Notes: generated by a model not told the origin, from the letters alone. DNA of 64,000 nt from Calonectria ilicicola (GCA_020809705.1 CP085833.1:310001-374000); one strand, 5' to 3'. Counted from the stretch's first letter, positions 22,350 through 35,350 are shown. Made by a program: numbers and translations.

Positions 22350-24730
22350 GGTATTGATGTTTTGAGTTCAACCTTGTAAATGATGTTTCGAGATTGATTC
22401 TTAAGGGACAATTGGGTTTGAGGGTCTGACTATATACACTTGGACGAATGCCTTGAATGGTATCGTTCAGATGAACATTTTATATCAGTCGTGCAGTTCT
22501 CTTTGGAAACACATTCGTGGACTCGACATTGTAAATGAAAAATTGCTTTGTCGGGGACACAAATGAGTACACACGTTCATATCACGACTGCTTTGCGGGC
22601 GCCAATCGATAGTAAGAAAAGCTGCTTGCATCGCTTGCAGAAACGAAAAAGGTCAAAGAGCTAAGAGTCCACAATTGAGAGAGAGCTGCAGCAGTGCCTG
22701 ATTGGAGCAAGCACAAGTTAGAAGGTTGTAAACAAGCTTAGTTCCGATTCACCGGACACACACAGATTATCACTGTCAAAAAGTTAAAATATGACATGTT
22801 GGTTGCATGAAATAAATGTGTACATAAAGGTGAATTCGGATGTCGGCTGGCCAAGAGAGGTATAGCAGAAAGAGAGAAGCGGCATGCAAATTCCATGTGA
22901 AGCTAGGAGGTCCAATTCAGTCCTGAAACACAAAATAAAGTACGCTAGTCAATCACTCAGTCAACTAGCACCACCAGTGGGGATTTGGGGACCACTGTTC
23001 GTTACCCCAGGCTTTGCAGATGTTCGGGCCAAACTAGCCGCAAAGCCCGCTAAATAAGAGACGGCACATGCTGTAAGTGAATGCGCATGCTGTACTCTAG
23101 TAATGGGACGCGCATCTGCAAATGCTGGCCAAATTCGCTACGGATGCACCTGGGATGGAGACCAACTGCACAAGAGTGGCATTGCCGAATCGTGACACAA
23201 TCACGGGCTAGATCAGTACAATCTTCAGGTCAAAAATTCCACAATGGCAACTGAATCACACTATCGAAAAATCCTATAGCGTCACTTTTGTCTGTGTACG
23301 TAGCCTGAGATTTCCGTGGTGCATGAAGTGTGGCTTAAAAGTGCAATTTCAGGAGCCTCCCGCTCGTATTGTGTATCCACGGAATCTATATACACAGAAT
23401 CCGTCTACACATTAACTACCCTTCCACCCACAGGTGCCATCCACAAAAACCCCGGCACAGCTGCCCGGGCCGCACCCCGCAGATCGTTGCTGACGCTTGG
23501 CGGCCCGCGGTGACCCCCCCTCACCCCACGATTGAGCATCATCTAGTAACACGATTGGGGAGACGCCAGCTACGGCTTTTTTTTTTTTTTTTTGCGGTGA
23601 TGAATCTGGGGAGTCGAAGCTGCGAGAGCGTTTTTCTACATTGAAGTGGCTTGGATGCTAGAGCGAGTATATTTGATTGCCACACGTGTGACCGCTGAGA
23701 ATCTGACAGGCCTGTCCGTGGTACCTGGACTAGCCAACCGTGGTTTGTTGACATCAGACAAGCCGCTAAAGCCCAACTAGCCCGTCTCACCCACCATTCA
23801 GGTGCGACCTTGGCGTCTAAGCCTGCCCGCCACTGCTTGCTGCTGAGGATTTGCAGATTGCAAGGGTGGCCGGCACCCTAGAGTAAGCAGCACTGGGCGG
23901 GCATGTGCTGGGGACGAGCCCCCCATACGGTTTGATCCATCTGCATTAATCCCGACTGCTGGAAAAAGTGCGTCATTCTCCCGCAACACGTTTTGCCCCG
24001 CAAAATCACAAAACACGTTATTACTTGAGCTAAGACGATCACTATTGACATTGTTGATTATGATTATTTGTTTACGGAAATTAAATTGGATTTTCATTCA
24101 CTGGAGCGATTCAAAATGAATGGCGCTTGAAACTGGGACGAGTCGAGTAGATTGTGACCTCTGCCGCTCGAACAATCGGCCGAAAGTATAGGATTCTAGT
24201 GGGAACCACATTGGGATGCACATCAACCCATTGAACATATGAGAGAATGCAAAACTTTATTACATCCTTCATTGACTGACTCTATGAGGGCCAATCATCA
24301 ACCACCAAGCTGAGAACCACAATGGAATATTTGGCCCGGCTTGACAACAACTGCATTCTCGGACAAGCGTGAGCAAGAAAAGGTGTAATCGCATCCCTCG
24401 CCGACGTAAATCAGATGAATCTATCAAGATTATACACAATTGAAAATGAGCTAAATCCCCCCCTGTTGGAACCACAAAGATTGCCACATTTGTGCACTAA
24501 AAAGTTGCGCCTGTGGACCTGCCAAATCTAATAAAAAAAAAAACCAAATAGGGGCTCGGTCCAGAGGAAGCTCCAAAGAAAGCCACAACGGTGGCAGATA
24601 CAACTAAGTTTGGCCATGATTCGCCCGACCAAGATACAATCAACTTGACCGCTACTTCACATGTTTACTCTAAACTAAGTTACTCAATCCAATCACTCAA
24701 TATCTTCATTTCATAGTATGCAACATGTTA
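22350..24730. other. 2.4-kb gene-free stretch with a GC-rich patch and a poly-T tract
   Basis: No supported gene. A GC-rich patch lies at about 23440-23530, T17 at 23577-23593, and a loose imperfect inverted repeat (GCCTGCCCGCC near 23820 against GGGCGGGCATG near 23896). This could be remains of an old insertion, but nothing is identifiable. Confidence 0.4.
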
Positions 24731-25986
24731 TCATAACTTGACCTTTTTACCAATTAATACTCCCTCCATAATAGGCCTTTGAGCATCTTGCCGCATTTCG
24801 CAGAATGCCCTGATTGAAATAACGCCATAGCCATCTCGAGGCATTGCCAGGCAATACAAAATATCCTGCATCTTGTCTTTATCTCTGAACCGCTCTGCTT
24901 GGTCTGGTGTCATATTTGTTGGGCATATGTCAATACAAAGGCCGCAATACCTGCAGCTATAGGTGTCACAAATGTGGTACCGGATTTGTGACACGTCCAA
25001 GCACTCCTTGTGTTTTCCAATGGAGCCTGTGTATACAAAGATTCGATTGCCACGCCAAGCGTAGAGAAGTTATACTCACGGGAATGAGCCGTCGGGTTAG
25101 TCTCAGAACTATTCCCCAAGCCATCCGTAGCATGAATGCAAAAGACGTTGCTAAGTCTAGCAGAGAATGCTGGTACATGATGAGCCACGCTATTGGAATC
25201 CGTTACAAACATTAGAATGTTATTTGCATGTGCTTGGTCGATGGCCTTATAGTCTCACCACAGAAGCCAAATGACATAATCACAATGTCAACTCCCCACT
25301 TAGTTACTCCATGGGTAATTGCCTGTAGCTATTATTAGTTCGGGATCTCGCGGATTATTCTTTCGTATGCCTTTTGATGTGCGTTCATAACATTGTACGC
25401 ATGTCGACACCTACAATTTTATGAATCACTAAGCTTATTTTTCAATCTACCTTAGCCTTGAGATAGAGCAACCAGACAAGACTAAACGTAAATGAATGAA
25501 TGATAACTTACATAGCTTCATCAAAACCTTTATCGGGAGTCTCGTCGTCAAAATAGGTAAGGACCTTTTTAGGGGGATGCAAAAGTTCGGTGGAGTAGCG
25601 TTTGTATAGACTTCTTGTGGAGTTTGGCTTAGGTAAAGACCTTAGTCGATGGTTCTATATGAGAGGAGGCTCAAAAATTGCATTCTTTTTCAGTTGCGAC
25701 TCTTCGGATATCGAACCAGAATGCTTCCGTTTCATACTCTCAGAGTTGACCCCTCGCACGAAATTTTTGATGATGCTTTTATAAATTAATCCCCTTGCCG
25801 CCAAATTATCGTTTGTTCCTTTATCTAAATCTCTGCATTCTGGAAAGTGAATCGATAATAATAAGCACTTCTGTACAGTATCTAAGTAGTAAGGGCTACC
25901 CTCAGCGTTCCGGGCCGCTTCAACGAATGCACAAAGTGGGCCCAGTTGGAAGGTTGTCTTTGCTCTCTTGGTAGACTTGCAGTTTT
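24731..25986 (-). pseudogene. Decayed subtilisin-like (S8) peptidase with upstream DUF7580-like remnant
   Basis: Reading the minus strand from 25986, a frame of about 100 codons (LGPLCAFVEAARN...YYLDTVQKCLLLSIHF) resembles the end of the domain that precedes S8 domains in fungal proteins, then meets a stop near 25656. Further on, QAITHGVTKWGVDIVIMSFG (about 25320-25260) is an S8 core strand, followed after a frameshift by KAIDQAHANNILMFVTDSNS, then VFCIHATDGLGNSSETNP, and KSGTTFVTPIAAGIAA. A second frameshift near 24915 leads to the C-terminal MTPDQAERFRDKDKMQDILY. The catalytic serine position (GTSxATP in active enzymes) is threonine here. No intact start or catalytic Asp/His block is visible. 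It is a disabled relic, not a working protease. Confidence 0.75.
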
Positions 25987-26191
25987 ATTATCTCGTGTGG
26001 AGACTAGTTATGGCAGGCCTCAATGGCCTCATCGGCCTCAATACGTTGCCACAGCCCCATAGCCAATTAGGGCTTAACCTAGCTATAAAACACATAGTTG
26101 TTTCCTGCTCTTTATTTCATAGGAAATCAAGGCTTTTTCAATCTCTTGTTATGACCCAATGACCAAAGTGTGATGTGCATTACTTCTCACA

Positions 26192-27307
26192 TTGCGTCTA
26201 ATTTCAACCGACACATCTATGGATTCTTCAGACATCAACCGCAGCACATATTCAACCGCTGATCTTGACTCATCATGGATAGAGTTGAGCGATGAGGACC
26301 CCATTTTCAGCAATGACGTTCAAGAAAACCGGCTAATCGACGAAGATGATGAGATGAATGCTTTTGATTTCCTCTCCCAGAGTATAGTACCAGACTGCGA
26401 ATGGGAAGTTTCCCGGCAGGATGTTTCTATATATGACTTGGACACAAGTGCTGAGGATGGATTCTTGCAGGGTATCATGGATTCTGGACTTTTTAAATCA
26501 ATTTTAAAACCACAGCAAGAACAAAATAATAGTTCTAATGGCAAATTGGGAGCTTTTATCCCTTCCATTAATTCCCAAGGCACCCATGTTGTTGGCGTAT
26601 CAACTAATGATGGCACCAACATCAAGCCTTTCACGACAGACGAATCAAATCGAGCTAGTTACAACCAGGAAAATCAAGATATTCCTTTCAAAGATGCCTT
26701 GGCGGACGCCAAAATACGAGAATTCAAGGATGCTGCGACCCCCCAGAAGCACCTCGAGGCCGAGGAAGCTGAAGAGGCTGAGCACCAGCGTCCGTTCGTT
26801 TGTGTCTTTAACTTTGCCGGGTGCCCTGACGCATTTGCCACCAAGAATGAATGGAAGCACCATGTTTCGGCCCAGCACATGAACTTCACCTTTTGGCTTT
26901 GCACAACTGGTAAATGCGGAGAGGTGGACTGCAATGGACTCAATGGCGGGGTTCTTGGTCGACCCTTTAGACGCAAGGATCTGTATACGCAACACCTCCG
27001 TCGTATGCACAAAGGGGATCCTGCTATTAGTGGTGAGAAGGAGCTGCAGGACGAGGCACCCAAACAGCGATGCGAGCTGCCTCAATACATGAAGTGCCCT
27101 GCCCAATACTGCCACCAGGATTTCCATGGCCCAAAGGCATGGGATGAGCGAATGGAGCATGTGGCATGCCACCTCGATGCTGTGGCCAATGGCGCTGAGC
27201 CCCCTGTAGAGTTTGGGGGGCCGCATGATGAAACCTTGATTGAATGGGCTTCTAGCAAGGATGCTCAGGTCATTATGTGGAGAATGGGTCGATGGGAATG
27301 CTGCTAG
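26192..27307 (+). CDS. C2H2 zinc-finger domain protein
   Basis: Single-exon frame of 371 residues. The N-terminal 190 residues are acidic and low-complexity (Asp/Ser/Glu-rich, possibly an activation region). A Glu/Ala run precedes three finger-like units: PFVCVFNFAGCPDAFATKNEWKHHVSAQH, a Cys-containing segment ending GRPFRRKDLYTQHLRRMH, and CPAQYCHQDFHGPKAWDERMEHVACHL. The C-terminus IMWRMGRWECC is a short basic and aromatic tail. This three-finger pattern recurs in ascomycete C2H2 proteins of unknown target. A second Met (26216) may be the real start. Upstream lies the decayed S8 gene on the other strand. Confidence 0.82.
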   Translation: MRLISTDTSMDSSDINRSTYSTADLDSSWIELSDEDPIFSNDVQENRLIDEDDEMNAFDFLSQSIVPDCEWEVSRQDVSIYDLDTSAEDGFLQGIMDSGLFKSILKPQQEQNNSSNGKLGAFIPSINSQGTHVVGVSTNDGTNIKPFTTDESNRASYNQENQDIPFKDALADAKIREFKDAATPQKHLEAEEAEEAEHQRPFVCVFNFAGCPDAFATKNEWKHHVSAQHMNFTFWLCTTGKCGEVDCNGLNGGVLGRPFRRKDLYTQHLRRMHKGDPAISGEKELQDEAPKQRCELPQYMKCPAQYCHQDFHGPKAWDERMEHVACHLDAVANGAEPPVEFGGPHDETLIEWASSKDAQVIMWRMGRWECC

Positions 27308-27956
27308 CCATTGAAGAGCGTTTAGGTTGATGTGATGAAACTGACGCGTGCCGAGTGGGTGAAGCCGGGGGAGAGGTGTGCATAATGGATGGTTCCTCAA
27401 GATGCTAGTAGGCATGGAGATGTATGCCGCTGCTATTAGGTAGTCCTTTCCCGGCCGGAGAGAGTTAGTTTTCATGTGCTGTGTTACGAAAAGTTTATTA
27501 ATTTCTACCTTACCTGTTCGTCAACTTGAGTGATACAGTTGCTACAAGATCACGTTGAATCCAGGGGGATGCAAGCCAAGTGTTACAGCCACATGGCTGT
27601 AACAAAAGCTGTTTCATGGGACAGAATTGGTAGATATGGCGCTTGCATTTTGAACATAGATGAATAAATGAATGCAGGACAGATTTCCTGCAATTTTCAT
27701 GTAGTAGTAGACTTAGTAGTAACTAAAAAGTCACACAAGAGGTTGTTTAAATTTTAATCTAAAACGTGGGCCAGATTCGAACCAGCAGCATATGGCTTGC
27801 TAATTGACAATGATGAATTTTGATCATGCCATAAGCGCAGTATATCGCAGTCATCAAGGGTTTTCATGTACAGACAGAAGAAAGACACTCCTGCCAACCA
27901 GTTGCATTGGATTTAGCTTTTGTGTAAACGCTGTCTATCCCTGTTTCACTTCAAGA
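27308..27956. other. Gene-free stretch with a possible tRNA fragment
   Basis: 650 bp with no protein gene. The minus strand around 27767-27800 contains CTGGTTCGAATCTGG, a T-arm-like piece with a box B match, but no D-arm or matching acceptor stem. I do not call a tRNA. Confidence 0.4.
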
Positions 27957-29283
27957 TCAATTCCCAGCCAAAGCCTGCTGGGCTGCGGAGAATCTCTCGC
28001 CCGTTGGCTTGGCTGAGTTTATAATCTCTCGCAATTCCTTCTTCTCCTCTTCTGAAAATTCAATCTCTCTCGAAGACCAATTCTCTTCCAGACGAAGGGG
28101 CTTGGTTGTGCCGGGTATGGCAATCAGGCCTTGTGCGGCGACCCAGGCTAGTGCAACCTGTGCCAAGGTGCATCCTTTTCGCGCTGCAATCTTTTTGATC
28201 TCCTCCACTATGGCGCGGTTCTTATAAAAGTTGTCTCCTTGAAATTTTGGTACTGTGACATGATCAATATTATGTACCTCTGGGTTGAGCGAATTGCCTT
28301 GGGCGTACCTGTTCGGCGGAAATCACCCAGCGAAAAGTCATCCGGGGTCTTGTAAGGGAAGTTGTCGACTAACCACCCATATCCCAGTGGACTAAATGCC
28401 ACAAAGGCTATGTCGAGTTCCTTTGCCGTGTCGATCAAACCATCAGACTCGTAGATCGTTTCGAATGCCGAATATTCCGCCTGGATAGCATCGATTTGGG
28501 CAACTAAGCGTGACGTTAGTGGTATGTTCCGATGCAATAAGTAAAAAGGGAAAAGACGATACTTACTTGAGTTTGCTGCTCGAAGTGTTGCAGCCGAGCA
28601 TTCAGAGAGGCCGATATACTTGGTTTTTCCAGCTCGCCGAATCTCATCAAGAGCTGGAATAGACTCCTCAAGAGGCGTGTCTAAAGATGTATCAGTGCTA
28701 AGGTCCAAAGGATTTGAACGACTTCATACTTGGGTCGATTCTGTGGAGGTAGTACAGATCCGGGGTGAAACAAAGCCTTTCAATGGTGCCATCGATGTAC
28801 TTTTTGATGTGAGAGGCTGAGTTGGTCACCTTTCCGGTTCCGTCAACATATTGTTTCATTTGAGAGTTTGACGAAGTCTCTTGCTCGTCGCCAAACACGT
28901 CGAAGCCGCATTTTGAAGCAACTGATTGGAGATTAGATTAGCTTGATATTTTGGCCCTACCATTTTGCCAATTTATACTCACTGAAAACCTTGGATCGAA
29001 CATCATGCTTTCGGATAAAGTCTCCGAGTATTTTTTCATTGACACCTGCTCCATAAACCACCTTTATGCCAGGTTTCAGCCTATACACGGCTTTCAAAAT
29101 AAGTTGACGAATAATTGAACGTACAGCAGTATCCCAAAATGTACATCCCAACTCAATTGCTTTCAGTAGAACCGGCTCAGCCTCCTCGTAGCTAAGGTTA
29201 TTACCTAGCGCAAAGCTGATGCCCATTGCACCAAATCCAGGAGACGGCACCTGTATGTCGCGGAAACGGAGAATTTTGACCAT
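27957..29283 (-). CDS. Aldo/keto reductase (AKR, yakc-like NADP-dependent)
   Basis: Six exons on the minus strand: 29283-29125, 29061-28983, 28921-28730, 28680-28567, 28503-28309 and 28252-27957; 344 residues, normal for single-domain AKRs. The TIM-barrel catalytic tetrad is complete: Asp51 (FWDTA), Tyr56 (VVYGAG), Lys83 (IASKCG) and His139 (LYYLHRIDP). [12 protein letters not shown] and [14 protein letters not shown] are the usual cofactor-binding strands 6 and 8. It reduces aldehydes or ketones with NADPH in the cytosol. The last conserved block [12 protein letters not shown] confirms a full C-terminus. A longer in-frame start at 29367 exists but the extension is not typical of the family. 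It stands alone, with no clear pathway partner. Confidence 0.9.
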
Positions 29284-31094
29284 TTTGTTCTCTTCTGGGG
29301 GCACGGAGCAGTATCGAGTGACGAGATTGCGGTAAGAAGAAGACTTTGGATACTGCAGGATGGACACATGTTGGCTATTTATCTCTTCATCGAGACAGTG
29401 TGAGTCGTTTTCAGCGAACGTTGTGCATCGACATATCCCACATGCACGGTGATCTCGGGATTAGGTAACGAATGGGAATTTAAATCGTCATCCACAAAGA
29501 CGGGCCGTTTGTCGATTGAGCTCTATGCAGAACGGGGTCGGTTCAGTTTCCGGTGTCAGTGCCGTTGCGGATCCGCTATAATTAATGGACCACATGGAGA
29601 TATTCCTGGAATCTACGAAGGATCGAAAAGGAGTGTCCGAGCGCATTGGCCGATTTCTGCATCATAGATGGCTTATTAATGTCAGCAGGCTGCATTAGCA
29701 GGAGATGACAACACCCAATAACAATGCATAAATTAAGGTGTGTTCCACCCAAAGCGACACCCAAGATAAGTTGCCTGATTCTCGGTGCTGGGCATTGTTG
29801 CTTTCTGGTCTGAACTGGAAGATGTAATCAATCCATCTCAACATATTATTAAAAAGAAATATCTGTCATGGTCTTAAATACATCCTCGGAGCAATAAGGA
29901 AACACCGGCCCCAGAGCTGTGCCGCACAGTTGATTCACGGTGGCCACAATCAAGTTAATTGTGACCTACAGAAGACTCAGGCCAAAGATTGCGAAGCAGT
30001 ACGTGATTGCAACAGTACCTACACCTTAGTTGATTAATTATTTCGAGATTGCACATGTATTTCCGGGGGGAATAAATGACTCAATCCACACACGAGCTAG
30101 TGTACAACAAACGGCAGACAGTCACCAACCTATCCTATCCGGCTCATGCAACGAGATGGGAAATACAATAATATCTGAGCAAAGATTTTATCACGATTAT
30201 GGGGCCGAGAGGAGTTTTAATAACATCCAAAGAATCTCATGGGTTCACATTTGCATGCATAGCTAAAGCAATCTATGGTGTATGTGATTTGACGCGAGAG
30301 ACGCGATTGATGACTCCCATCGTCCACAGCTGTATACATTAAAATCATCACCACCCCGGATGTACCCCCTGATGCCCTATGACCTCACGATGTCGGCTCA
30401 CTTAAGAAGCACCTGGAGGAGGAGCATTTGAGCCAGGAGCAGCCTGTACTTCGCAGTGGGACAGAGGTTCTCGAAACAACTGTGCAATAAAATAACGGAA
30501 AAGAATTGCCGCTCTCTACCCTCATGAGTAGTAACTACGGCTATCCGGCATATCTATTCGCGAATTTAGCCTGTAATTACTCGTCCCGGTGCCTGGGTTA
30601 GACCATCCAAGGCTAGTTAGCGCCGATACAGATCGATCGGTCGAGGTAGCGCGCATACCACACCTCTAACCCGGGACTTGCATGCCGCAACCGTCTCCTG
30701 AGCTCCTGAAATCTGAAATGGCTCGATAATAGTCGCCTCCTTGATCTCTTCACTGAGTTAGTTGTACAAAATAATGCTGCCCAGCGAAGATTAGTGCTGC
30801 GCGATACTGAAAGCTAGGCTGGTTGAAGCAAAAGGCTAACCTTAGAGAGGGAGGAAATGAGAAATTCGAATTTAGAGCTAAAGGGATCATCTACAGAGCA
30901 TAATGGCTCACCATGTGTCTCCCAAACATTGAAATACACTGTAGCCGCCATGAATCACCTCCATTTGGGTATGTTAATGTGAGCTATTGTTTGCAGGCAT
31001 CGCATTGCCGTCCACTCTTTTAGACAGCCCATAGTTTGGCGAAAGTGTAGCAAAATCATCATACATTTTGTATTATATGCTTTCTTTTTTCATC
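29284..31094. other. 1.8-kb gene-free stretch
   Basis: Only short, non-protein-like frames on both strands. No repeats or RNA genes recognised. It should contain the promoters of the reductase (minus) and of the secreted protein (plus). Confidence 0.45.
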
Positions 31095-32439
31095 ATGCAG
31101 TTCCCTGTCATTCTTTCGATTCTGGTTGCAGCGCGAGCAGCAGTTGCCACGCCTTGTCGACCTGCACCTTCATGCAACCCCGATGCTTGTCTGAGTGGTC
31201 AGTTCCCTCCTTCTGTCTTGGCGATAGCCAGTGTTCTGACAATAGAAAGATCTTTTACTCAATCCACTTGTTGCAAAAGATGACTGTCGTTCTAATCTCC
31301 TCGCGACTGTATCTCCCACAGTCTCGTAAGTAACCCCGGCTTCTCTGTTGTATAGAAATTAATGTTGAATGTCACACAGCGTTGTATACGAGACAATAAC
31401 TGCCACATTTATTTCGACTGACCTATTATCTATCACGGCTACCGATACTACCTTTGTCGAAGCAACCAACATTGTGAGCGAGGTAGAGACGGATGTTGTT
31501 GACTACACTACAACTATTGTGCAAAGCGACATCCAGACTACCACTGAAGAAGCTGTTGTCACAGTCACAGAATCGAATTCTAGCCCTTCGAAGCGCGACT
31601 TTGCTGTGCAACTCCCAAAGGGCGCGCCCGGCTGCACTGTCGACGCTCAATACATTTCGGCTTGTTCTTGCCTTGGCATTTTCCCAGTTACTCCGACACC
31701 TACCGCGTCTCTCTCAACCAGCTACATTACAGCCATCGCCACTGAATCTGCCGACGTCATATCCACTACTGTTCAGACCGTTCCATTCACAGTAACTACT
31801 TCCACTGCTATTGTGACTGAGACCTTCTCGACAGAGATCGTGTCCCAGCCTATTGAAACTGTGACAAACGTGGTCACATACTCAACTGAGACTATCGTTT
31901 CCACGAGCACGGATAGCGTTCCAGCATCTACCCCTACCTTACGCTTCCAACTACAAGCCTCCGGTAGCGGAGACCCGACGCTCGATGGTGGGATGGGATA
32001 TGGACAGGCTGAGTCATTTCGGGGCAGTACTACGGTCTATTATACTGATTTTGGTCCTGACGCCACCCTAGCTCAACAATTTGGCTACGTGGTCACTGGT
32101 AATGAGTGGAATCAGTTGATCCAGGTCACCGGGCCTGGGCAGAGCGCGGGTGAAGGAATGTATTATTCCACCTTCGGGGGTGCCGCGCCTGCATCCTACG
32201 TCAATATCTGCTCCGAATCCTTTGCCGCCAGCCAAGGTGGAACAGCAACGCAATGCAAACTTGATAATAACAACTACCTACAATGCCAATGGGATAGTCC
32301 TGATAACCTTGCCGATTTTTGGACGTGCAGAGGTCGGCTTAATCTTGTTCGGCCGGGTTACGACTTTACAGGCGCATGCGAAGATGCCAGCACATCTTAC
32401 AAGATCAGTATCCAAGCAATCAACATTGTGCAACCATAG
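31095..32439 (+). CDS. Secreted Thr/Ser/Val-rich cell-surface-like protein
   Basis: Three exons: 31095-31197, 31280-31325 and 31380-32439; 402 residues. It begins with a signal peptide (MQFPVILSILVAARAAVA) followed by a Cys-containing N-terminal module (CRPAPSCNPDACLSDDCRSN). Next comes a Thr/Val/Ser-rich stretch, a dibasic Lys-Arg site in SPSKRDFAV that kexin could cut, a short Cys patch (ISACSCLG), a second Thr/Val/Ser repeat region (ETVTNVVTYSTETIVSTS), and a globular C-terminal half with five further cysteines. The pattern fits a glycosylated wall or secreted protein of a fungal-specific family of unknown function. An upstream in-frame Met at 31068 would lengthen the signal region. Confidence 0.75.
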
Positions 32440-33487
32440 GGTATTAACTAGCCAGCTGGATTCGTTTCATCACGTGTCATATTTTTATTTATTTGGACAT
32501 GTTTGCCTGTATCATCGTAGTAGTTCAGGCACCCTCAAAGGGCACATTCAACCTAGCTTCTTCATTCTTCGTCATACATTAATACAATCTATTTCTTGCC
32601 GCAATAGGTTTCCGGCTCTTTGTGCACCCAAAAAGATCCATTTCCAGATGATCGTAAAGAATTGGGATGAGAACAATAACTCCTGCAATTTTGCTTCAAC
32701 GAGTCAATTAAAGGCAACCGAGGTATATCGGAAGCTGGTAATAATGGCCACTTTTTGCAGTTCAATTAATAACCAACCTATTTAGCCGCGCGTGTAAAGT
32801 GTACCTATACACTCATTCCTGCATAGACTCGGCACTAAGTAGCTGGTGGCAACTTACAATTAGTAAGCGGTAAGAATGGAATGTCGAGGCATTTAAGTTA
32901 CCCCATATTGCCTGAATGGGACGTGATGAAATGTCCCCAGGTCGGCCGTGCTTGGCATCACAGTGTAGCGAGATTAAGTCCGTGGGCTAATGACAAGGGT
33001 CGAGTATCATCTTGGCGCATGCCCTCTAGAAAGGTGTGGTGAATAATGTCTCACATGAATCCTCAAGCGGCGAACAATTACTCCAAAAACCAGAGTGCGC
33101 TAAATGGCAGTGAGACATGACATGGTTTTCGACACCTCCATCGCGTTTAGTGGCTTGAAGCCAGGTGCGCCTTTGTGGCAAATGGCTGGCATGGTAGCAT
33201 CCAGACATTGCTAAATTTGGAGGCGTAGAAACCTTGCTGGTGCTAAGCCGATTTCCGTCGCGAGAACGAGCACAGCGAGAATATAAATTACTCTAGAGTC
33301 TCACTCTCAGGGCGCGTGCGGCTTGCCGGAATGCCCCCTGATGCAAGTTCAAAGTTATCGCCGGCTGAGCCAGGGTTTGTATTGACTTCGAATCAACCAC
33401 TAGGCGGATGGCGAGCCAGCAACGCCATCGTTACGTTGCGACTCCACGGCCGCTCGACTGTCTCTAGGCGATGATTCAGCACCGCTC
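32440..33487. other. 1-kb gene-free stretch
   Basis: Frames at 32150-32785 are a shadow and downstream read-through of the preceding gene. Nothing else supportable is seen before the next membrane protein. Confidence 0.45.
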
Positions 33488-34887
33488 ATGGATACTCGAA
33501 GGCCCAGGGCCAACGCCATTATTGGTAGGGTTTATCGAGTAGCGCGTCCAGGCCATTTACTAACTCTGGCTCCTGAAATGTATGCAGGTTGTAGGAGGCA
33601 CTCTTCTCACCATTTCCGCAATACTTATATTTGCGCGACTGTATCTACGTCTCAAAATTCAGAGGCAAAGATTAATTCGCAGTGATTATCTAATGATAGC
33701 ATCATGGCCATTTGCGTGCGCATCCTACGGTCTTTGCGCCGCCCTTGCTGGGCTGGGCGCGCTCTCGCCAGGCGTGATGACAGACTTTACCGGATTTCAT
33801 GGCAGCGCTCATCAGGCGCATGTGGCCCGCAAGGTGAGCGGTTCCTCGAAAGCATCCCATTAATGCTGCATTGATATTGACCCAAATAGGTCTTTTGGTT
33901 CATCAACATTCCCACATTCACCGCATTCAATTTCTGCAAAGCCACTCTTCTGGCTTTGTACTTTGAAATATTTCCCATCTTCATGACGAAGAGAAGGATA
34001 TTTTTAAAAGTAACGACAGGTTACGTTATCCTCGCATATTTGGCGAGCTTGTTGACGGTCCTGTTCTTCTGCCGACCAATCCAATCTTACTGGTATGACC
34101 TCGAACTCGCTGATCCCCATCATCACTGATATCATCTAACACTCTAAACCGGAACAGGCAGGCGCCTTCTAAATCTTGCCCTCATTCCGCGAATAAGATA
34201 CTCTATATAACTGCTTGGTCTCTTCATTTTATTGGCGAACTTCTTGGTAAGTTAGAGACAGGGGAACTTTTTTTTTTTTATTTTTTATAAATCGCTAACC
34301 TTGCACGTTGTAGTTTTTATTCTGCCTTGGACCGTTATCCCCGGCTTAAATGTTCGAAAAGCCTTGAAAATTGGAGTCTATTGCACATTTTTATTTGGCC
34401 TTATTACCATTCTGTTCTCTCTCCTGCGCTTCACTTTAACCTTTAAAGGGGAGAGTAAAGAACGTTCTGTGCCAACAAGTACAGTGTGTACGTTTACCCT
34501 CCAGTATCGCCAAATTGATCTCCATTCTAACCAAATCGCTCCAATTTAGTCCTGTGGCTTGTTCTAGAATGCCATTTGAGTGTTATTGTTGCGTGCATCC
34601 CATCATTACGGCCGTATCTTGGGCTTTTTGAAAAGAAAGCACAAGATCAAAGTGGAGGCAAAAATCAAGACTCCCAAGAAAGGTTACACACGATCGGGTC
34701 TAGGCCTATTAAGCCGAAGAAATTTGGGTTATTTAATACGACATCCATAGACAATGCTGATGAGGTTGTTTCCAATTTCTCTATTGACGATAGAAATAAT
34801 AGAGACGGCGATGCTGGCTTAGGAGAGTCAGAGATAGCAGTACTTGCTGCACAAAAAGATCAGTTAGAGCTACAGGCAGTGTCGTGA
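33488..34887 (+). CDS. PTH11-like / fungal rhodopsin-domain membrane protein
   Basis: Six exons: 33488-33524, 33595-33833, 33890-34092, 34158-34246, 34314-34487 and 34550-34887; 359 residues. Helix 1 is GGTLLTISAILIFARLYLRL, followed by RSDYLMIASWPFACASYGL as in the DD-Y motif of this family. Then come the FINIPTFTAFNFCKATLLALYF and FFCRPIQSYW segments and the Trp-Thr loop FILPWTVIPGLNVRKALKIG, and a last helix preceded by WLVLECHLSVIVACIPSLRP. The roughly 95-residue tail is charged and cytoplasmic. It is a presumed plasma-membrane sensor. It shares the family with the gene at 1714 but is not a close duplicate. The first exon is only 12 codons and its start is the least certain part. Confidence 0.8.
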
Positions 34888-35350
34888 TGAAATTACCAAG
34901 AAAAAATTGATTCGGTCATAAAACTAAGCTTAATTTTATGTGACCGTTCTGAATCTCACGTTCTTATGTGCGTGAAGACAAGAACCTGAGAGTAGCGCCA
35001 TAAGACAACCGTTGGAGAAATCGCGAAACAAGCTAAATACGAACCCAAAATCATCTCCCTAAGCAGTGCGAAGGCTTTTCAAGGTAATCAAATGCAAGGA
35101 TTCTTGATTTATCAAACAATAGCGATCGTAGAATGCATATTTAAAAATAAACACGATATTGTATTGCAAGTAAATGGACAAAGACTAAACATAACACGAC
35201 TTTCTGCGTATCCGATTTCGCTGCTAATTCATTCATGGTACTAATACCGAACCATCCTATACCGAGGATAAAAGTATCCTATTTCCCAGGTTAGAAACCA
35301 TCTGTTTGTTGTGACCGTTCCTGGCTCCAAAATGGAGAGGAAGTTGGAAT
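34888..35350. other. Convergent 3' flanks
   Basis: 463 bp between two convergent genes. It holds only AT-rich 3' UTR-like sequence. Confidence 0.5.

Noticed and set aside
23819..23906. Terminal inverted repeats of a MITE
   Set aside because: The GCCTGCCCGCC and GGGCGGGCATG arms match only with several gaps and no target-site duplication is visible.
27767..27800. Possible tRNA on the minus strand (GGTTCGAATC box B)
   Set aside because: Only a T-arm-like piece and a weak anticodon-stem-like hairpin are present; there is no D-arm and the acceptor ends do not pair, so at most it is a fragment.
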